This document shows, piece by piece, positions 20,439 through 30,927 of a stretch of 64,000 nucleotides of DNA; position 1 is the stretch's first letter, and each line of letters begins with the position of its first letter. Where the stretch lies: NCBI RefSeq assembly GCF_000744945.1, contig NZ_JQMX01000001.1:2356001-2420000 (forward strand). Reading direction: 5' to 3'. A program made the position numbers and the translations under genes. The notes beneath the pieces were generated by a model. It did not search any database. It saw only the letters and a list, made by a program, of their open reading frames with translations, and was not told the origin of the DNA. The stretch is from Carnobacterium maltaromaticum DSM 20342 (GTDB lineage Bacteria > Bacillota > Bacilli > Lactobacillales > Carnobacteriaceae).

Positions 20439-21623
20439 ATGTGTACAAGTATTTTTTTAGAAACCAAAGATAACAAACATTTGTTGGCTAGAACGATGGA
20501 TTTTTCATTTCCATTAGACTTTGACGTAGTATACCTCCCCAAAAAGAATGAGTGGGTATCTGAAGCTGATAAAGAAAAACATCAGTCTAAATATGGGATG
20601 TTGGGAGCAGGCCGTTTACTAGGAACTTCTTATTTTGTTGCTGATGGTGTAAATGAGCATGGTTTAGCTATTGCCGAACTATATTTACCTCAAAAAGCAG
20701 TTTATCAAAAAGAACTTGATAGCGAAAAAATAAACTTAGCTCCTCATGAATTTATTACTTGGGCTTTAGGTGAATTCAAATCTATCTCAGAATTAAAAAA
20801 AGAACTTTCTAAAGTTAATCTTCTTGAAGTACCCGCCCCGCTTATTGATACAGTGACCCCTTTGCACTGGATTTTAACAGATACCACTGGAAATTGTATG
20901 GTGATAGAACCAACTGGTAAAATGCTTCATCTTAAAGAAAACCCCGTCGGTGTTATGACAAATACTCCTCTTTTAGACTGGCATATTGATAATCTAAGTA
21001 ATTATTTAAATGTCCGTCCTAAACAATATGAACCTACAAAATTTGGAAAATATACTTCACATGCCTTCTCTCAAGGAACAGGAACGCTAGGATTACCTGG
21101 TGGCTATACTCCTCCTGAAAGATTTGTTCGTGCTGCTTTCTTTAAAGAATATATCGATCAAGCGGGTATAGAAATTGAAGCGGTTACAAATGCTGTGAGA
21201 ATTTTAGCAACTGTTCAAATTCCTAAAGGGATCGTTGTTACAGATGACGACAAAGAAGACTATTCTCAATATATAGGGATGATGTGTAACGAAAGTAAAA
21301 CGTATTACTACACGGATTACAATAATACTCGTATTTCTCAAATAACTTTAACAGACGAATTACTTGAAAGAAATTCACCTAAAGTATTTGTTACTAAAAA
21401 GACAGAAGATATCGATATTCTGAATAAAGAAATCCTATCACCTGAGGAAAAAATTTCTAGTATGGGACAAAAAGGTGAAGCAGGAATAAGTACGTTAGAT
21501 ATACTTCGCCAAGAACTAGCATTAGGCTTAAAATCAGCCAACAATGGTAGCTTGAATAATGATGCACATCAAACTATTGATCAAGCAATTGAGCAACTAA
21601 AACAGTTGAAAAACAATGTGTAA
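20439..21623 (+). CDS. Choloylglycine hydrolase / penicillin acylase-family amidase (Ntn hydrolase)
   Basis: A 394-residue linear-amide C-N hydrolase. Met1 is followed by Cys2, the N-terminal nucleophile after Met removal. Other active-site positions of the family are seen: LLARTMDFS (Arg, Asp), NEHGLAIAELY (Asn), VMTNTPLLDWH (Asn) and PPERFVRAAF (Arg). Family members act on conjugated bile salts, penicillin V or acyl-homoserine lactones; the sequence does not tell which. It is about 70 residues longer than typical family members, with a Lys/Glu/Gln-rich C-terminal tail. GGAG precedes ATG 20439. No signal peptide. An IS element now sits right behind it. Confidence 0.85.
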   Translation: MCTSIFLETKDNKHLLARTMDFSFPLDFDVVYLPKKNEWVSEADKEKHQSKYGMLGAGRLLGTSYFVADGVNEHGLAIAELYLPQKAVYQKELDSEKINLAPHEFITWALGEFKSISELKKELSKVNLLEVPAPLIDTVTPLHWILTDTTGNCMVIEPTGKMLHLKENPVGVMTNTPLLDWHIDNLSNYLNVRPKQYEPTKFGKYTSHAFSQGTGTLGLPGGYTPPERFVRAAFFKEYIDQAGIEIEAVTNAVRILATVQIPKGIVVTDDDKEDYSQYIGMMCNESKTYYYTDYNNTRISQITLTDELLERNSPKVFVTKKTEDIDILNKEILSPEEKISSMGQKGEAGISTLDILRQELALGLKSANNGSLNNDAHQTIDQAIEQLKQLKNNV

Positions 21624-21666
21624 AGTTTTAGGATGTGCCATAAAAATTAAATAAGTTTACACAACT

Positions 21667-23344
21667 CCTGAATAATTCATAGCTTTAATTCTTTGGTACA
21701 TTTTATTGAAATATGTATCACTAATATCCCTATCAACTGATTTTGACTAAAAAGTTACTTCAAACATTCACTGTTCAAAAATATTGAGGAATAAATTTTG
21801 GGTGTAAGGCATTTTGAGCATACTTCTCCCTGGATAACTTCCCAGTAAAAAAATCGTTAGATTGTTGGATTAGATCCATTGACTGGCTCGCCTCAGGCGA
21901 GCAAAGACCCTGTAGAATTCATTCTGATACACATGATAACTAGATAATTTGAGATAGACTCGTCTACCCGTTTGGACTAATTTCCCAGCAACTTTCAGAA
22001 ACTTCAATCGAATAGAATGAATGGTCATTCCCTTTTGGACTTCCTCAAAGCCAATCGTTCTTAAGAAGTTGACTAAGTTGTAAGCTATCAAGCTGAGCAT
22101 CATTCGGACATGATTCTCCAAAAAGCGAGGACTGTCTGTCTTGTCAAAGTAAAAGCCAGCTTTCGCTTCTTTAATGAAGTTCTCCATTGTGCCACGTTTG
22201 GCATAGAGAGAAAAGATGGTATCAGGAGAAACATTTTCTGATAGATTCGTCACGATAAACTCATGTCGAAAGAGTAGTTCGCCCGCTTCACGTGTTGAGC
22301 GTATACACACGCGACGACTTTGTGACCAGGATTGTGCTTGATAAGTGGTGGAGAAGTACTGAACTTCTCGTTCTTCCCACTTTTGATTATCGCCATAAAG
22401 TACTGATTTCTCAGCTATTTGACCTAGTCTACGATTATTCTTCAGTCGAATAACATAATGACTCTTTTTTGATTCACACGAATCATACACACCAGGTGTA
22501 GCGAACCCGCTGTCTCCACGAACCAAGATGTCAGTGTTTGGTAGAGAGTGATTATAGTGCTCTAATAAAGGTGTGAGAAACTCCTTTACGCCTTTTGATG
22601 TATATTGATTTCCTGAACGTAGTTCAGCTTTTAAGAAGTCACCAGTCAATCCGTCAAAAGCTACCAATGGATGATAACCATAGGTTTGGTAGTGGGTATT
22701 ATAATCCGTTTGTTCTTGGTGACCAAATGTATCTGAATGGGTCGAATCTAAATCAATGATTAATTCCGTATCATTACGGATGAGGCGTGCTTTATCAATA
22801 AGTTCTTGGTTCAAAGCTTGAAGTTCATGGATATTCTCCTCAGATAGTCGATCTAAAAATCGAGAAAGTGAAGATTGAGAAGCGAGTTCTTTCCTATCTA
22901 AAACAGCTTTAAACACAGGATCTTGTCTCAGGAGATTAGCTGCAGAATCAGCTGAGTAACCAGCAATTAATTGCATAATGAACTGCTCAAGTATGGATAA
23001 GTTGTCATGAGTAAAATATGCTCGTTCGTCTTCAATGTGAATGTGTTGCTTAGCCAGTTCAGAAAAACCGAAGGTGTTCATCAGCTCTTTCACTAGGACG
23101 AGACCCGAATCACTCGATAATTGACCACCTGTATGAGAAATAGTGATATTTGAATTGAATTTTACTTGGTTTTTGTGTAAGCTAGTCATTAGAAGAACTC
23201 CTTTCTTTTGGTTGGTTTAGTCACTTTAACCATAGCAGAAAGGGGTTCTTTTTTCATCACTTAACGGGTGAAGATGAAAAAGTAATTGTAAGCTGCCGTG
23301 AGGCAGTTTCACATGGTTTTAATTAAAAGTATGAATTATTCAGG
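21667..23344. mobile_element. IS1380-family insertion sequence (1678 bp)
   Basis: Ends are perfect 15-base inverted repeats: CCTGAATAATTCATA (21667-21681) and its complement (23330-23344). ACAACT occurs on both sides (21661-21666 and 23345-23350), a plausible target duplication, though slightly longer than usual for the family. One transposase gene fills it on the minus strand. Perfect ends and intact transposase point to a recent insertion. Confidence 0.92.
21870..23189 (-). CDS. IS1380-family transposase
   Basis: A 439-residue DDE transposase. Catalytic residues are likely the Asp in IIDLDSTHSD, the Asp in VRGDSGFATP and the Glu in GTMENFIKEAK. The N-terminal ISHTGGQLSSDSGLVLVKEL and the YNLVNFLR segment near the C-terminus are typical of IS1380. 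AAAGGAGTTC stands before the start on the minus strand. Uninterrupted, so probably active. Confidence 0.95.
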   Translation of the reverse strand: MTSLHKNQVKFNSNITISHTGGQLSSDSGLVLVKELMNTFGFSELAKQHIHIEDERAYFTHDNLSILEQFIMQLIAGYSADSAANLLRQDPVFKAVLDRKELASQSSLSRFLDRLSEENIHELQALNQELIDKARLIRNDTELIIDLDSTHSDTFGHQEQTDYNTHYQTYGYHPLVAFDGLTGDFLKAELRSGNQYTSKGVKEFLTPLLEHYNHSLPNTDILVRGDSGFATPGVYDSCESKKSHYVIRLKNNRRLGQIAEKSVLYGDNQKWEEREVQYFSTTYQAQSWSQSRRVCIRSTREAGELLFRHEFIVTNLSENVSPDTIFSLYAKRGTMENFIKEAKAGFYFDKTDSPRFLENHVRMMLSLIAYNLVNFLRTIGFEEVQKGMTIHSIRLKFLKVAGKLVQTGRRVYLKLSSYHVYQNEFYRVFARLRRASQWI

Positions 23345-23362
23345 ACAACTATTATTGTTATA

Positions 23363-23402
23363 AACTAAAAAGCTGAAAAATATATTTTTTAGCTTTTTTA
23401 TG
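23363..23402 (+). terminator. Terminator separated from the hydrolase gene by the IS
   Basis: AAAAAGCTgAAAAAT pairs with ATTTTTTAGCTTTTTT. Without the IS it would lie about 60 bases after the hydrolase stop codon. Confidence 0.7.
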
Positions 23403-23535
23403 GCATATTAATACACGATTTTTTGTTAAATATAGAAATATATTTGCTGTTTTTGGTTAAATAATTGTTGAAAGTAAGATTATAAAATTAAATACTTTCT
23501 AAAGATTAAAAAAATTTAAAAGGGAGGACAGAAAA

Positions 23536-24969
23536 GTGAATAAAAAGAAAAACATTTCTAAATTTGGATTTTTCGCAATGACAGCCTCGCTGTTTATTAC
23601 AGTTTATGAATATCCAACTTTCGCTGATTCAGGTAAAACATTAATCTTTTTCTTATTGCTTTGTGGAATATTTTGGTTTTTACCTGTTGCATTGAGTTCG
23701 GCTGAACTTGCAACGATAGAAGGGTATCAAGACGGCGGAATTTTTAGTTGGGTTGGTGAACCGTTAGGAGAAAAATTTGGTTTTGCTGCTATCTTTTTTC
23801 AATGGTTTCAAATTACTGTTGGTTTTGTCACGATGATTTATTTCATTATTGGAACAGTATCAGATGTTTTGAATGTACCGGTTTTAAATACTAACGTAGG
23901 TGTGAAATTTATTCTTGTTATTTCAATATTCTGGTTATTAACTGCACTTCAATTTAAGGGAACAAAAATTACAGAACAAGTAGCAAAATATGGCTTTTCA
24001 ATCGGTATTGTTATTCCAGTGTTGCTTATGTTGGTTTTAGCAATTAAATATATAGCATCAGGAAATCAAATTTCAAAGAATTTTACAGATACCCACTTTT
24101 TCCCCGATAAAAGTAATATTTCTGCGCTAGTTTCATTTGTACTCGCATATATGGGTGTAGAGGCATCAGCTCCTCATATTGCCGATTTGGAAAATCCTAA
24201 AAAAGATTATCCAAAAATTATGTTTGCCTTAGTCATTGTTGGAGTTGTCCTTAGTACGATTGGTGGTAGTGTTGTAGCTATGGTTTCACATGGAAATATT
24301 TCAGCCAATGCAGGAGTTGTAAATGCGTTAAAAGAAATAATTTCTCCAGGTAAAGAATCTCCGTTGGTCATTATTTTAGGTATACTGGTCTCATTTGGTG
24401 TTATGGCACAGGTGAGTTCTTGGATTGTTAGTCCAACAGAAGGTTTACAATTCGTTGCTTCAAAAGGTTTATTACCAAAAAAATATGAAGAAGTAAATAA
24501 GCATGGCGTTCCGGTTCCATTATTAATAGTTCAAGGAATCATTGTAACTGCTTGGGCGGCGATTTTAACTTTTGGTTCTGGTAGTTCAGGTGGAAATGTT
24601 TCATTCCAAACAGCAATTTCATTGACAGTAATCATTTATTTAAGTGCATATATATTATTTTTTATCGCTTATCTAGTTATTGTTTTCAAAAAGAAAGAGT
24701 TGAAAAGAGAGTATCAAATACCTGGTGGTTCAAAAGTGAAAATTTTTGTTGCTGGTTCAGGTCTATTACTTTCGATTGCCGCCATTATGACTGCATTTAT
24801 GATACCAGATACAATGAGTAAGACAGAAGGTAAAACGTATATTACTACATTGATTTTTAGTTACATCGTGACTGTAGTTGCTCCATTTCTATTTTATCAA
24901 TTTTATAGCAAGAATCATAGCTTGAAAGGGGCGGCACATCATGAAGATGACCAAACAAGAATGGATTAA
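23536..24969 (+). CDS. gadC: Glutamate/GABA antiporter-type amino acid transporter
   Basis: A 477-residue APC-superfamily protein with about 12 membrane helices. It resembles GadC, which exchanges external glutamate for internal GABA and so exports protons together with GadB. Features include the start FGFFAMTASLFITVYEYPTFA and PTEGLQFVA between helices. The assignment rests mainly on resemblance plus the gadB two genes downstream. The C-terminal plug of E. coli GadC is shorter here. GTG 23536 has GGGAGG eight bases upstream. It overlaps the next gene by 29 bases. Confidence 0.85.
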   Translation: MNKKKNISKFGFFAMTASLFITVYEYPTFADSGKTLIFFLLLCGIFWFLPVALSSAELATIEGYQDGGIFSWVGEPLGEKFGFAAIFFQWFQITVGFVTMIYFIIGTVSDVLNVPVLNTNVGVKFILVISIFWLLTALQFKGTKITEQVAKYGFSIGIVIPVLLMLVLAIKYIASGNQISKNFTDTHFFPDKSNISALVSFVLAYMGVEASAPHIADLENPKKDYPKIMFALVIVGVVLSTIGGSVVAMVSHGNISANAGVVNALKEIISPGKESPLVIILGILVSFGVMAQVSSWIVSPTEGLQFVASKGLLPKKYEEVNKHGVPVPLLIVQGIIVTAWAAILTFGSGSSGGNVSFQTAISLTVIIYLSAYILFFIAYLVIVFKKKELKREYQIPGGSKVKIFVAGSGLLLSIAAIMTAFMIPDTMSKTEGKTYITTLIFSYIVTVVAPFLFYQFYSKNHSLKGAAHHEDDQTRMD

Positions 24970-27367
24970 TTTATTTCGTAATAAGATCTTATTAATCTCA
25001 GTCATCGCAATTGCCTTTATTCCGATTTTGTACTCATCTATTTTTGATAAATCAGTTTGGGATCCGTATGGTCGTGCAAAAGATTTACCTGTAGCAGTCG
25101 TAAATCAAGATAAGCCGACAGAATTATTAGGACAAAAAATGAATGTTGGGCAACAAGTTGTTGATAATTTGAAAAAAGATCATCAGTTAGACTGGAATTT
25201 TGTTTCAAAAGAAGAAGCAGAAAAAGGTATGAAAGATTTAAAATATTATATGATTGTGACAATTACCGAAGATTTTTCAAAAAATGCAGCTAGTATCATT
25301 AATCATACCCCTCAAAAAATGGAAATTATATACACAACGAATGATTCGTTAAATTATATAGCCAATGAAATTTCAACTGTAGGTGCTACTGCTCTGGAAA
25401 CTCAAGTCAGGGAACAAGTTATTGAAGCATATGCAACGGCAGTTGTTGACGCGGGTCAAAAATTAGTTGGTGCTCTTGGCCAGGCCGCTAATGGAGCGAA
25501 TCAACTTGCAGATGGTGGTGGTGAACTTCAAACAGGGCTAAAACAATATACCGAAGGCGTTTTTCAAGCAGATAGTGGCTCAAATCAGTTAGCAGATGGA
25601 ACGGGTCAATTAGCAAATAGTATTGGCCCATTAGCTTCAGGTGTGTCGCAATTAGATTCAGGAGCGAATCAACTAAGTTCAGCTTTGAATCAAGCAAATC
25701 AAGCTTTAGGACCAATTGAAAATAATGTCGCTGGCATTGATGCTGGTTTAACTCAATTGGCTACTGGAACTCAAGATTTGGCCAACGCTTTAACCACATT
25801 TGAAAATAATTTAGATCCTAACGTAAAAATAGTCCTAGAAAATGATTTACAAAATATTCGTAATGAGATTAACTCGATTATTACCAACAAAGATAAGCTA
25901 TTAGGAATTTCAAATGATGCAACAGGTGTAGCGGATCAAGCAAAAGTGGCAAGTGCTAGTTTGAGTGGCGCCAATTTGGAGATGCAAAAAATACAAACAG
26001 ATATAGATTCTTATGTTGCAGATTTACTTGCAGGTACCACAATTTCAGATAATGAGAAAGCGGATATTGTAAGTTCAATTAGTAGCAAAGTTGATGCGAT
26101 TTTAGATGAGCAAATTTCATCGATAACAGCACAAATAAATACTTCTTTATCGGCAGTTGAATCAGAATTAAATACACTAAGTGCTAAAGCATCAGATTTA
26201 TCTGCTTCAGCAAATGATGTAAGCAATGTGACAAATGCTATGGCAGCCTCTGCACAACAACTTTCTTCTTCTGAAGCGAGTATCCATGCTGGAATTAATT
26301 CGTTTGACGCCTTATTAGCTCAGGTACCAAATTCATCACATGCAGTAAGATTAACCAATGGATTATATGCAATTAGTTCAGATTTAAATCTTGCGGCAAC
26401 CAAGTTACCGACAGCTTTAGCTGGTGTAAATCAATTAACAACAGGAAGTAGCCAATTATCTACTGGTTTAGATCAATTGCAAAGTCAAATTCCAACTTTA
26501 TCAAACGGTGTGAATCAATTAAATACAGGTGCAAACCAACTGCAAGCAGGATTAGCAGAATTAAATGAAAATTCACCTGAATTAATGAGTGGTATTGGGC
26601 AATTAGAAGGTGGAGCAAAAGAACTATCTTCTGCTTTAGATGAGGGTGTGAGTGAAAGTTCCACACTAAAAATTACGAAGAAAAATATTAACCAATTTGC
26701 AGCACCTACTTCCTTGAAAAATAATGAATATAGTAAAGTAGCAAACTACGGTGAAGCATTAGCTCCTTATATTATGTCACTAGCACTATTTGTTGGTTCA
26801 ATGTTGTTCAATTTTATCTACCCAATTAGAAAAATTTCACTAGAGGGACAATCAAGCGGGGCATGGTGGTTGAGTAAAGTGAGTCTTGGATTTGTTGTTT
26901 CAAGCATAATGGCGTTAATTCAAGCAAGTATTATGTTATTAATTGGATTACAAGTTGATAACATTTTCCAATTTTTCTTAACAGCGTTTGTTAGTGCTTG
27001 GTCATATATGGCGATCACGATGTTCTTAGCAATGACCTTTGATAATCCAGGTAGATTTGTTGCGATGATTCTTTTAGTATTGCAACTTGGTGGTGCTGGT
27101 GGAACTTTCCCAATTCAATTACAAGCACCATTCTTTAAAGCAATTCATCCCTACCTTCCTATGTCCTATTCCGTTTATGCGTTTAGAGAAGCTATTTCAA
27201 GCGGAATCGGAGCCCCATTATTTAGAAAGAGTATTTTAATTTTAGCTTTATTAACAATCATTTTTGTAGCATTATTACGCTATTCAATGCATGTATTACA
27301 AAAAAAGAACCTGCAAAATGTTTCTGAATTAAATGATAATCAAAAGTTACAAGGCCTAGAAAATTAA
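24941..27367 (+). CDS. YhgE/Pip-family membrane protein
   Basis: An 808-residue protein with one helix near the N-terminus (about 13-32) and five to six near the C-terminus, enclosing an extracellular region of about 570 residues. That region begins with the Pip-type VAVVNQDKP segment and has many repeats of the form QLxxGxxQL, typical of the family and likely helical. Relatives include the Lactococcus phage infection protein Pip (phage receptor) and Bacillus YhgE; some members are linked to type VII secretion. ATG 24941 lies within the gadC end, with AAAGGGG about nine bases upstream, implying coupling. Its role between gadC and gadB is unknown. Confidence 0.85.
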   Translation: MKMTKQEWINLFRNKILLISVIAIAFIPILYSSIFDKSVWDPYGRAKDLPVAVVNQDKPTELLGQKMNVGQQVVDNLKKDHQLDWNFVSKEEAEKGMKDLKYYMIVTITEDFSKNAASIINHTPQKMEIIYTTNDSLNYIANEISTVGATALETQVREQVIEAYATAVVDAGQKLVGALGQAANGANQLADGGGELQTGLKQYTEGVFQADSGSNQLADGTGQLANSIGPLASGVSQLDSGANQLSSALNQANQALGPIENNVAGIDAGLTQLATGTQDLANALTTFENNLDPNVKIVLENDLQNIRNEINSIITNKDKLLGISNDATGVADQAKVASASLSGANLEMQKIQTDIDSYVADLLAGTTISDNEKADIVSSISSKVDAILDEQISSITAQINTSLSAVESELNTLSAKASDLSASANDVSNVTNAMAASAQQLSSSEASIHAGINSFDALLAQVPNSSHAVRLTNGLYAISSDLNLAATKLPTALAGVNQLTTGSSQLSTGLDQLQSQIPTLSNGVNQLNTGANQLQAGLAELNENSPELMSGIGQLEGGAKELSSALDEGVSESSTLKITKKNINQFAAPTSLKNNEYSKVANYGEALAPYIMSLALFVGSMLFNFIYPIRKISLEGQSSGAWWLSKVSLGFVVSSIMALIQASIMLLIGLQVDNIFQFFLTAFVSAWSYMAITMFLAMTFDNPGRFVAMILLVLQLGGAGGTFPIQLQAPFFKAIHPYLPMSYSVYAFREAISSGIGAPLFRKSILILALLTIIFVALLRYSMHVLQKKNLQNVSELNDNQKLQGLEN

Positions 27368-27482
27368 CTAGTTAAACAAAATTTAGAACTCAAGATAGTC
27401 AATTTTATGTATTGTAATCAAGCGAATAATTAGTTTGTACAGTATTAATTTTATAAAAAAATAGAGAATAGGGTGGTTTATA

Positions 27483-28829
27483 ATGACAAATAAAGATTTT
27501 TCTACTCAAAAGTTACCTTCAAAAACATTCTTTGAAGATGGGATTGGTTCAGCTGTTGCGTATGATGCAATTAAAAGTTATTTAATCGATGAAGGGAATT
27601 CTAGACAAAATTTAGCAACATTTTGCCAAACGTATATGGATGATGAAGCTATCAAGTTAATGTCAGAAACCTTAGATAAAAATGCTATTGATAAATCTGA
27701 ATATCCAAGAACAGCTAAAGTAGAAGCTTCATGTGTAAATATGTTGGCAAATCTATGGAATGCACCGAGTGAGAATTTTATTGGAACTTCAACAGTGGGT
27801 TCGAGTGAAGCGTGTATGCTAGGCGGGATGGCTATGAAATTCAGATGGCGCCATCTAGCGGAAAAAAAAGGAATTGATACGACAAAAAGAAAACCAAACT
27901 TAGTTATTTCATCAGGATTTCAAGTTTGCTGGGAAAAATTCGGTGTTTACTGGGATGTTGAACTTAGAGAAGTGCCTGTTGATCCAGAACATTTAAGTTT
28001 AGATTTAGATCGAGTATTTGATTACGTTGATGAATATACGATTGGTATTGTAGGCATTCTTGGCATCACATATACAGGGAAATTTGATGATATTGAAGCA
28101 TTAGACAAGATGGTTGAGGAATACAATAAAAAAAATAATGCTAATTTAGTCATTCATATTGATGGGGCTAGTGGTGGGATGTTTGTGCCTTTTGTTAATC
28201 CGGAATTAGTGTGGGATTTCCGCTTGAAAAATGTCGTTTCAATTAATACATCTGGACATAAATATGGCTTAGTTTATCCAGGTGTTGGTTGGGTAATTTG
28301 GAAAGATCGGGAGTATCTTCCTGAAGAACTAATTTTTGATGTTAGCTATTTAGGAGGTCATATGCCAACAATGGCAATCAACTTCTCAAGAAGTGCTAGC
28401 CAAATTATTGGACAATATTATATGTTTTTAAAATTAGGCTACAATGGTTATCGTCAAGTTCATACTGAAACTAAAGAAGTCGCTATGTATCTTGCGAAAT
28501 CAGTTGAAGAAACAGGGTTATTTAAAATATATAACGATGGGTCCAATATCCCAATTGTATGTTATACCTTAAAAAATGATGCACAAGTTAAATGGTCATT
28601 ATATGATTTGGCTGATCGTTTACTCATGAAAGGTTGGCAAGTTCCAGCATATCCATTGCCAAAAAATATGGATAATATAATCATTCAACGCTTTGTCTGT
28701 CGTGCAGATTTAACTATGCCAATGGCTGAAGAAATGGTGGAAGACTTTAAAGAAGCAATTAAAGAGTTAGCAACAGCCACAGTGTTAGGCCATGATAGTG
28801 GTGATAAAGTTCACGGATTTACTCACTAA
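27483..28829 (+). CDS. gadB: Glutamate decarboxylase
   Basis: A 448-residue PLP decarboxylase, glutamate to GABA with uptake of a cytosolic proton. PLP lysine lies in the NTSGHKYGLVYPG motif; IHIDGASGGMFVPF and GTSTVGSSEACMLGG are further family motifs. Length is a little under E. coli GadB. AGGGTGG precedes ATG 27483. With the transporter two genes upstream it forms a glutamate-dependent acid-resistance pair, with the YhgE-type gene between. Confidence 0.95.
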   Translation: MTNKDFSTQKLPSKTFFEDGIGSAVAYDAIKSYLIDEGNSRQNLATFCQTYMDDEAIKLMSETLDKNAIDKSEYPRTAKVEASCVNMLANLWNAPSENFIGTSTVGSSEACMLGGMAMKFRWRHLAEKKGIDTTKRKPNLVISSGFQVCWEKFGVYWDVELREVPVDPEHLSLDLDRVFDYVDEYTIGIVGILGITYTGKFDDIEALDKMVEEYNKKNNANLVIHIDGASGGMFVPFVNPELVWDFRLKNVVSINTSGHKYGLVYPGVGWVIWKDREYLPEELIFDVSYLGGHMPTMAINFSRSASQIIGQYYMFLKLGYNGYRQVHTETKEVAMYLAKSVEETGLFKIYNDGSNIPIVCYTLKNDAQVKWSLYDLADRLLMKGWQVPAYPLPKNMDNIIIQRFVCRADLTMPMAEEMVEDFKEAIKELATATVLGHDSGDKVHGFTH

Positions 28830-28916
28830 ATACAAAGTATTTGTCCTATTTGTGAGTGTGAAAAAACTATATTAAATACAATATATAGTTTGATAAAATA
28901 GAAATTTATAAAATCA

Positions 28917-28992
28917 GTCAGCATGAATTATAAATAAACTTGTCAGATTAGTTTCTCTTTCAGCTGACCATAATATGTCGCGCTAAGCGACA
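28917..28992 (+). other. Possible structured leader of the oleate hydratase gene
   Basis: In the 246-base gap before ohyA, GTCAGC (28917-28922) can pair with GCTGAC (28963-28968), and TGTCGC (28976-28981) pairs perfectly with GCGACA (28987-28992) over a five-base loop. No T-run follows, so it is not a terminator. Possible 5'-leader fold. Confidence 0.35.
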
Positions 28993-29075
28993 CATTAAGG
29001 CACTAGTAAGTCATGTATTATCTTATAATTAGGTTAGTTAATTTAATAAAAATAGATTTAAAGGAGACGAACAAT

Positions 29076-30848
29076 ATGTATAGAAGTAATGGTAATTATG
29101 AAGCATTCGCACGAGCAAAAAAACCAGTTAGATCAGATGAAGTATCTGCCTATTTAGTCGGTTCAGGATTAGCCTCTCTTTCAGCGGCTGCCTTTCTCAT
29201 CAGAGACGGTCAAGTGAAAGGTGATAAAATCCACATTTTAGAAGAACTCCCAATTGCTGGGGGATCTTTGGATGGTATTTACAAGAACGAATATGGATTT
29301 GTTATTCGAGGTGGACGTGAAATGGAGAGTCATTTTGAATGCCTTTGGGATTTATTTAGATCTATTCCGTCATTAGAAGTAGAAGATGCGTCCGTTTTGG
29401 ATGAGTTTTACTGGTTAAATAAAGAAGATCCTAACTCTTCGAAATGCAGATTAATCCACAATCAGGGAGAACAATTCCCTACCGATGGACAATTAACTTT
29501 GAGTGAAAAGGCAATTAAAGAGATACTTGCATTGTGCTTAATGAAAGAGACTCAGTTAGATGACAAAAAAATCACGGACGTTTTCACAAAAGAGTTTTTT
29601 TCTTCTAATTTTTGGACTTATTGGTGTACAATGTTTGCTTTCGAAGAGTGGCATTCAGCAATGGAAATGAGAAGATACTTGATGCGCTTTATTCATCATA
29701 TTGACGCTCTTGCGGACTTTTCATCATTAAAATTCACAAAATATAATCAATATGAATCATTAGTTTTACCAATGTTAGCCTATTTAAAAGAAAATGGTGT
29801 GCATTTCCAATATGATACAAAAGTTGAAAATGTATTAGTTACTTCTGAAAATGGAAATAAGAAAGCAGAGCGTCTAATTTTAAATGTAAAAGGTCAAGAA
29901 AAAATTGTCAAGTTATCAGAAAATGATTTGGTGTTTATTACGAATGGATCCATTACTGAAAGTTCAACATATGGAAATAATACTACACCTGCACCACCAA
30001 CAAAAGAATTAGGAGGTAGCTGGAATTTATGGAAGAAAATGGTGGAACAAGATTCGGATTTTGGTAAACCAGAAAAATTCTGTGAAAATATTCCAGATGA
30101 AAGTTGGTTTGTCTCAGCTACAGTGACAACATTAGATAAAAAAATAGCGCCTTATATTGAAAAAATTAGTAAAAGAGATCCTTATGCAGGTAGAGTTGTA
30201 ACGGGTGGTATTGTCCATGCGAAGGACTCTAATTGGAAAATGAGCTATACAATAAATAGACAGCCTCATTTTAAAAATCAACCTGAAGACCAATTAGTGA
30301 TTTGGGTATATGCATTACTTTCTGATAAACCTGGAAATTATATTAAAAAAACGATTACTGAATGTACTGGAAATGAAATTGCTTCAGAATGGTTGTATCA
30401 AATGGGTGTTCCTACAGATCTGATTGATGATTTGGCTAAGAATTCTTGTAACACCGTTCCATGTTATATGCCCTATATTACGTCGTACTTTATGCCAAGA
30501 GCAAAAGGTGATCGTCCATTAGTCATACCAGACGGATACAAAAATTTGGCATTTATTGGTAATTTTGCAGAAACAGAAAGGGATACCGTATTTACTACGG
30601 AGTATTCTGTAAGAACAGCTATGGAAGCTGTCTATACCTTATTGGATATAGATCGTGGTGTACCAGAAGTATTTGCATCATCCTACGATATTCGAATGTT
30701 ATTGAATGCTTCTTACTATCTAAATGATAAAAAAGGGATTAAAGAAGTGAAAGTTCCGCTATTAGAGGGAATAATCGAACGAAAAGGATTGAAGAAAATA
30801 AAAGGAACGTTCATTGAAGAATTGCTTGAGGATGCAAAATTGTTATAG
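29076..30848 (+). CDS. ohyA: Oleate hydratase (MCRA family)
   Basis: A 590-residue FAD enzyme that adds water to cis-9 double bonds of unsaturated fatty acids, giving 10-hydroxy acids and detoxifying them. Evidence: N-terminal [17 protein letters not shown] typical of the family, the FAD motif [20 protein letters not shown], and [16 protein letters not shown] and [15 protein letters not shown] motifs. ATG 29076 has AAGGAG ten bases upstream; the longer frame from 29013 has no site. Own leader and terminator; the link to the gad genes is by position only. Confidence 0.94.
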   Translation: MYRSNGNYEAFARAKKPVRSDEVSAYLVGSGLASLSAAAFLIRDGQVKGDKIHILEELPIAGGSLDGIYKNEYGFVIRGGREMESHFECLWDLFRSIPSLEVEDASVLDEFYWLNKEDPNSSKCRLIHNQGEQFPTDGQLTLSEKAIKEILALCLMKETQLDDKKITDVFTKEFFSSNFWTYWCTMFAFEEWHSAMEMRRYLMRFIHHIDALADFSSLKFTKYNQYESLVLPMLAYLKENGVHFQYDTKVENVLVTSENGNKKAERLILNVKGQEKIVKLSENDLVFITNGSITESSTYGNNTTPAPPTKELGGSWNLWKKMVEQDSDFGKPEKFCENIPDESWFVSATVTTLDKKIAPYIEKISKRDPYAGRVVTGGIVHAKDSNWKMSYTINRQPHFKNQPEDQLVIWVYALLSDKPGNYIKKTITECTGNEIASEWLYQMGVPTDLIDDLAKNSCNTVPCYMPYITSYFMPRAKGDRPLVIPDGYKNLAFIGNFAETERDTVFTTEYSVRTAMEAVYTLLDIDRGVPEVFASSYDIRMLLNASYYLNDKKGIKEVKVPLLEGIIERKGLKKIKGTFIEELLEDAKLL

Positions 30849-30927
30849 TTTGAGTTGATTATAAAGTTAAGTGAATTAGTGAGAGTACTAAATCATTCAT
30901 AACTTGTAATTTTATTTCTGAAGTCAT

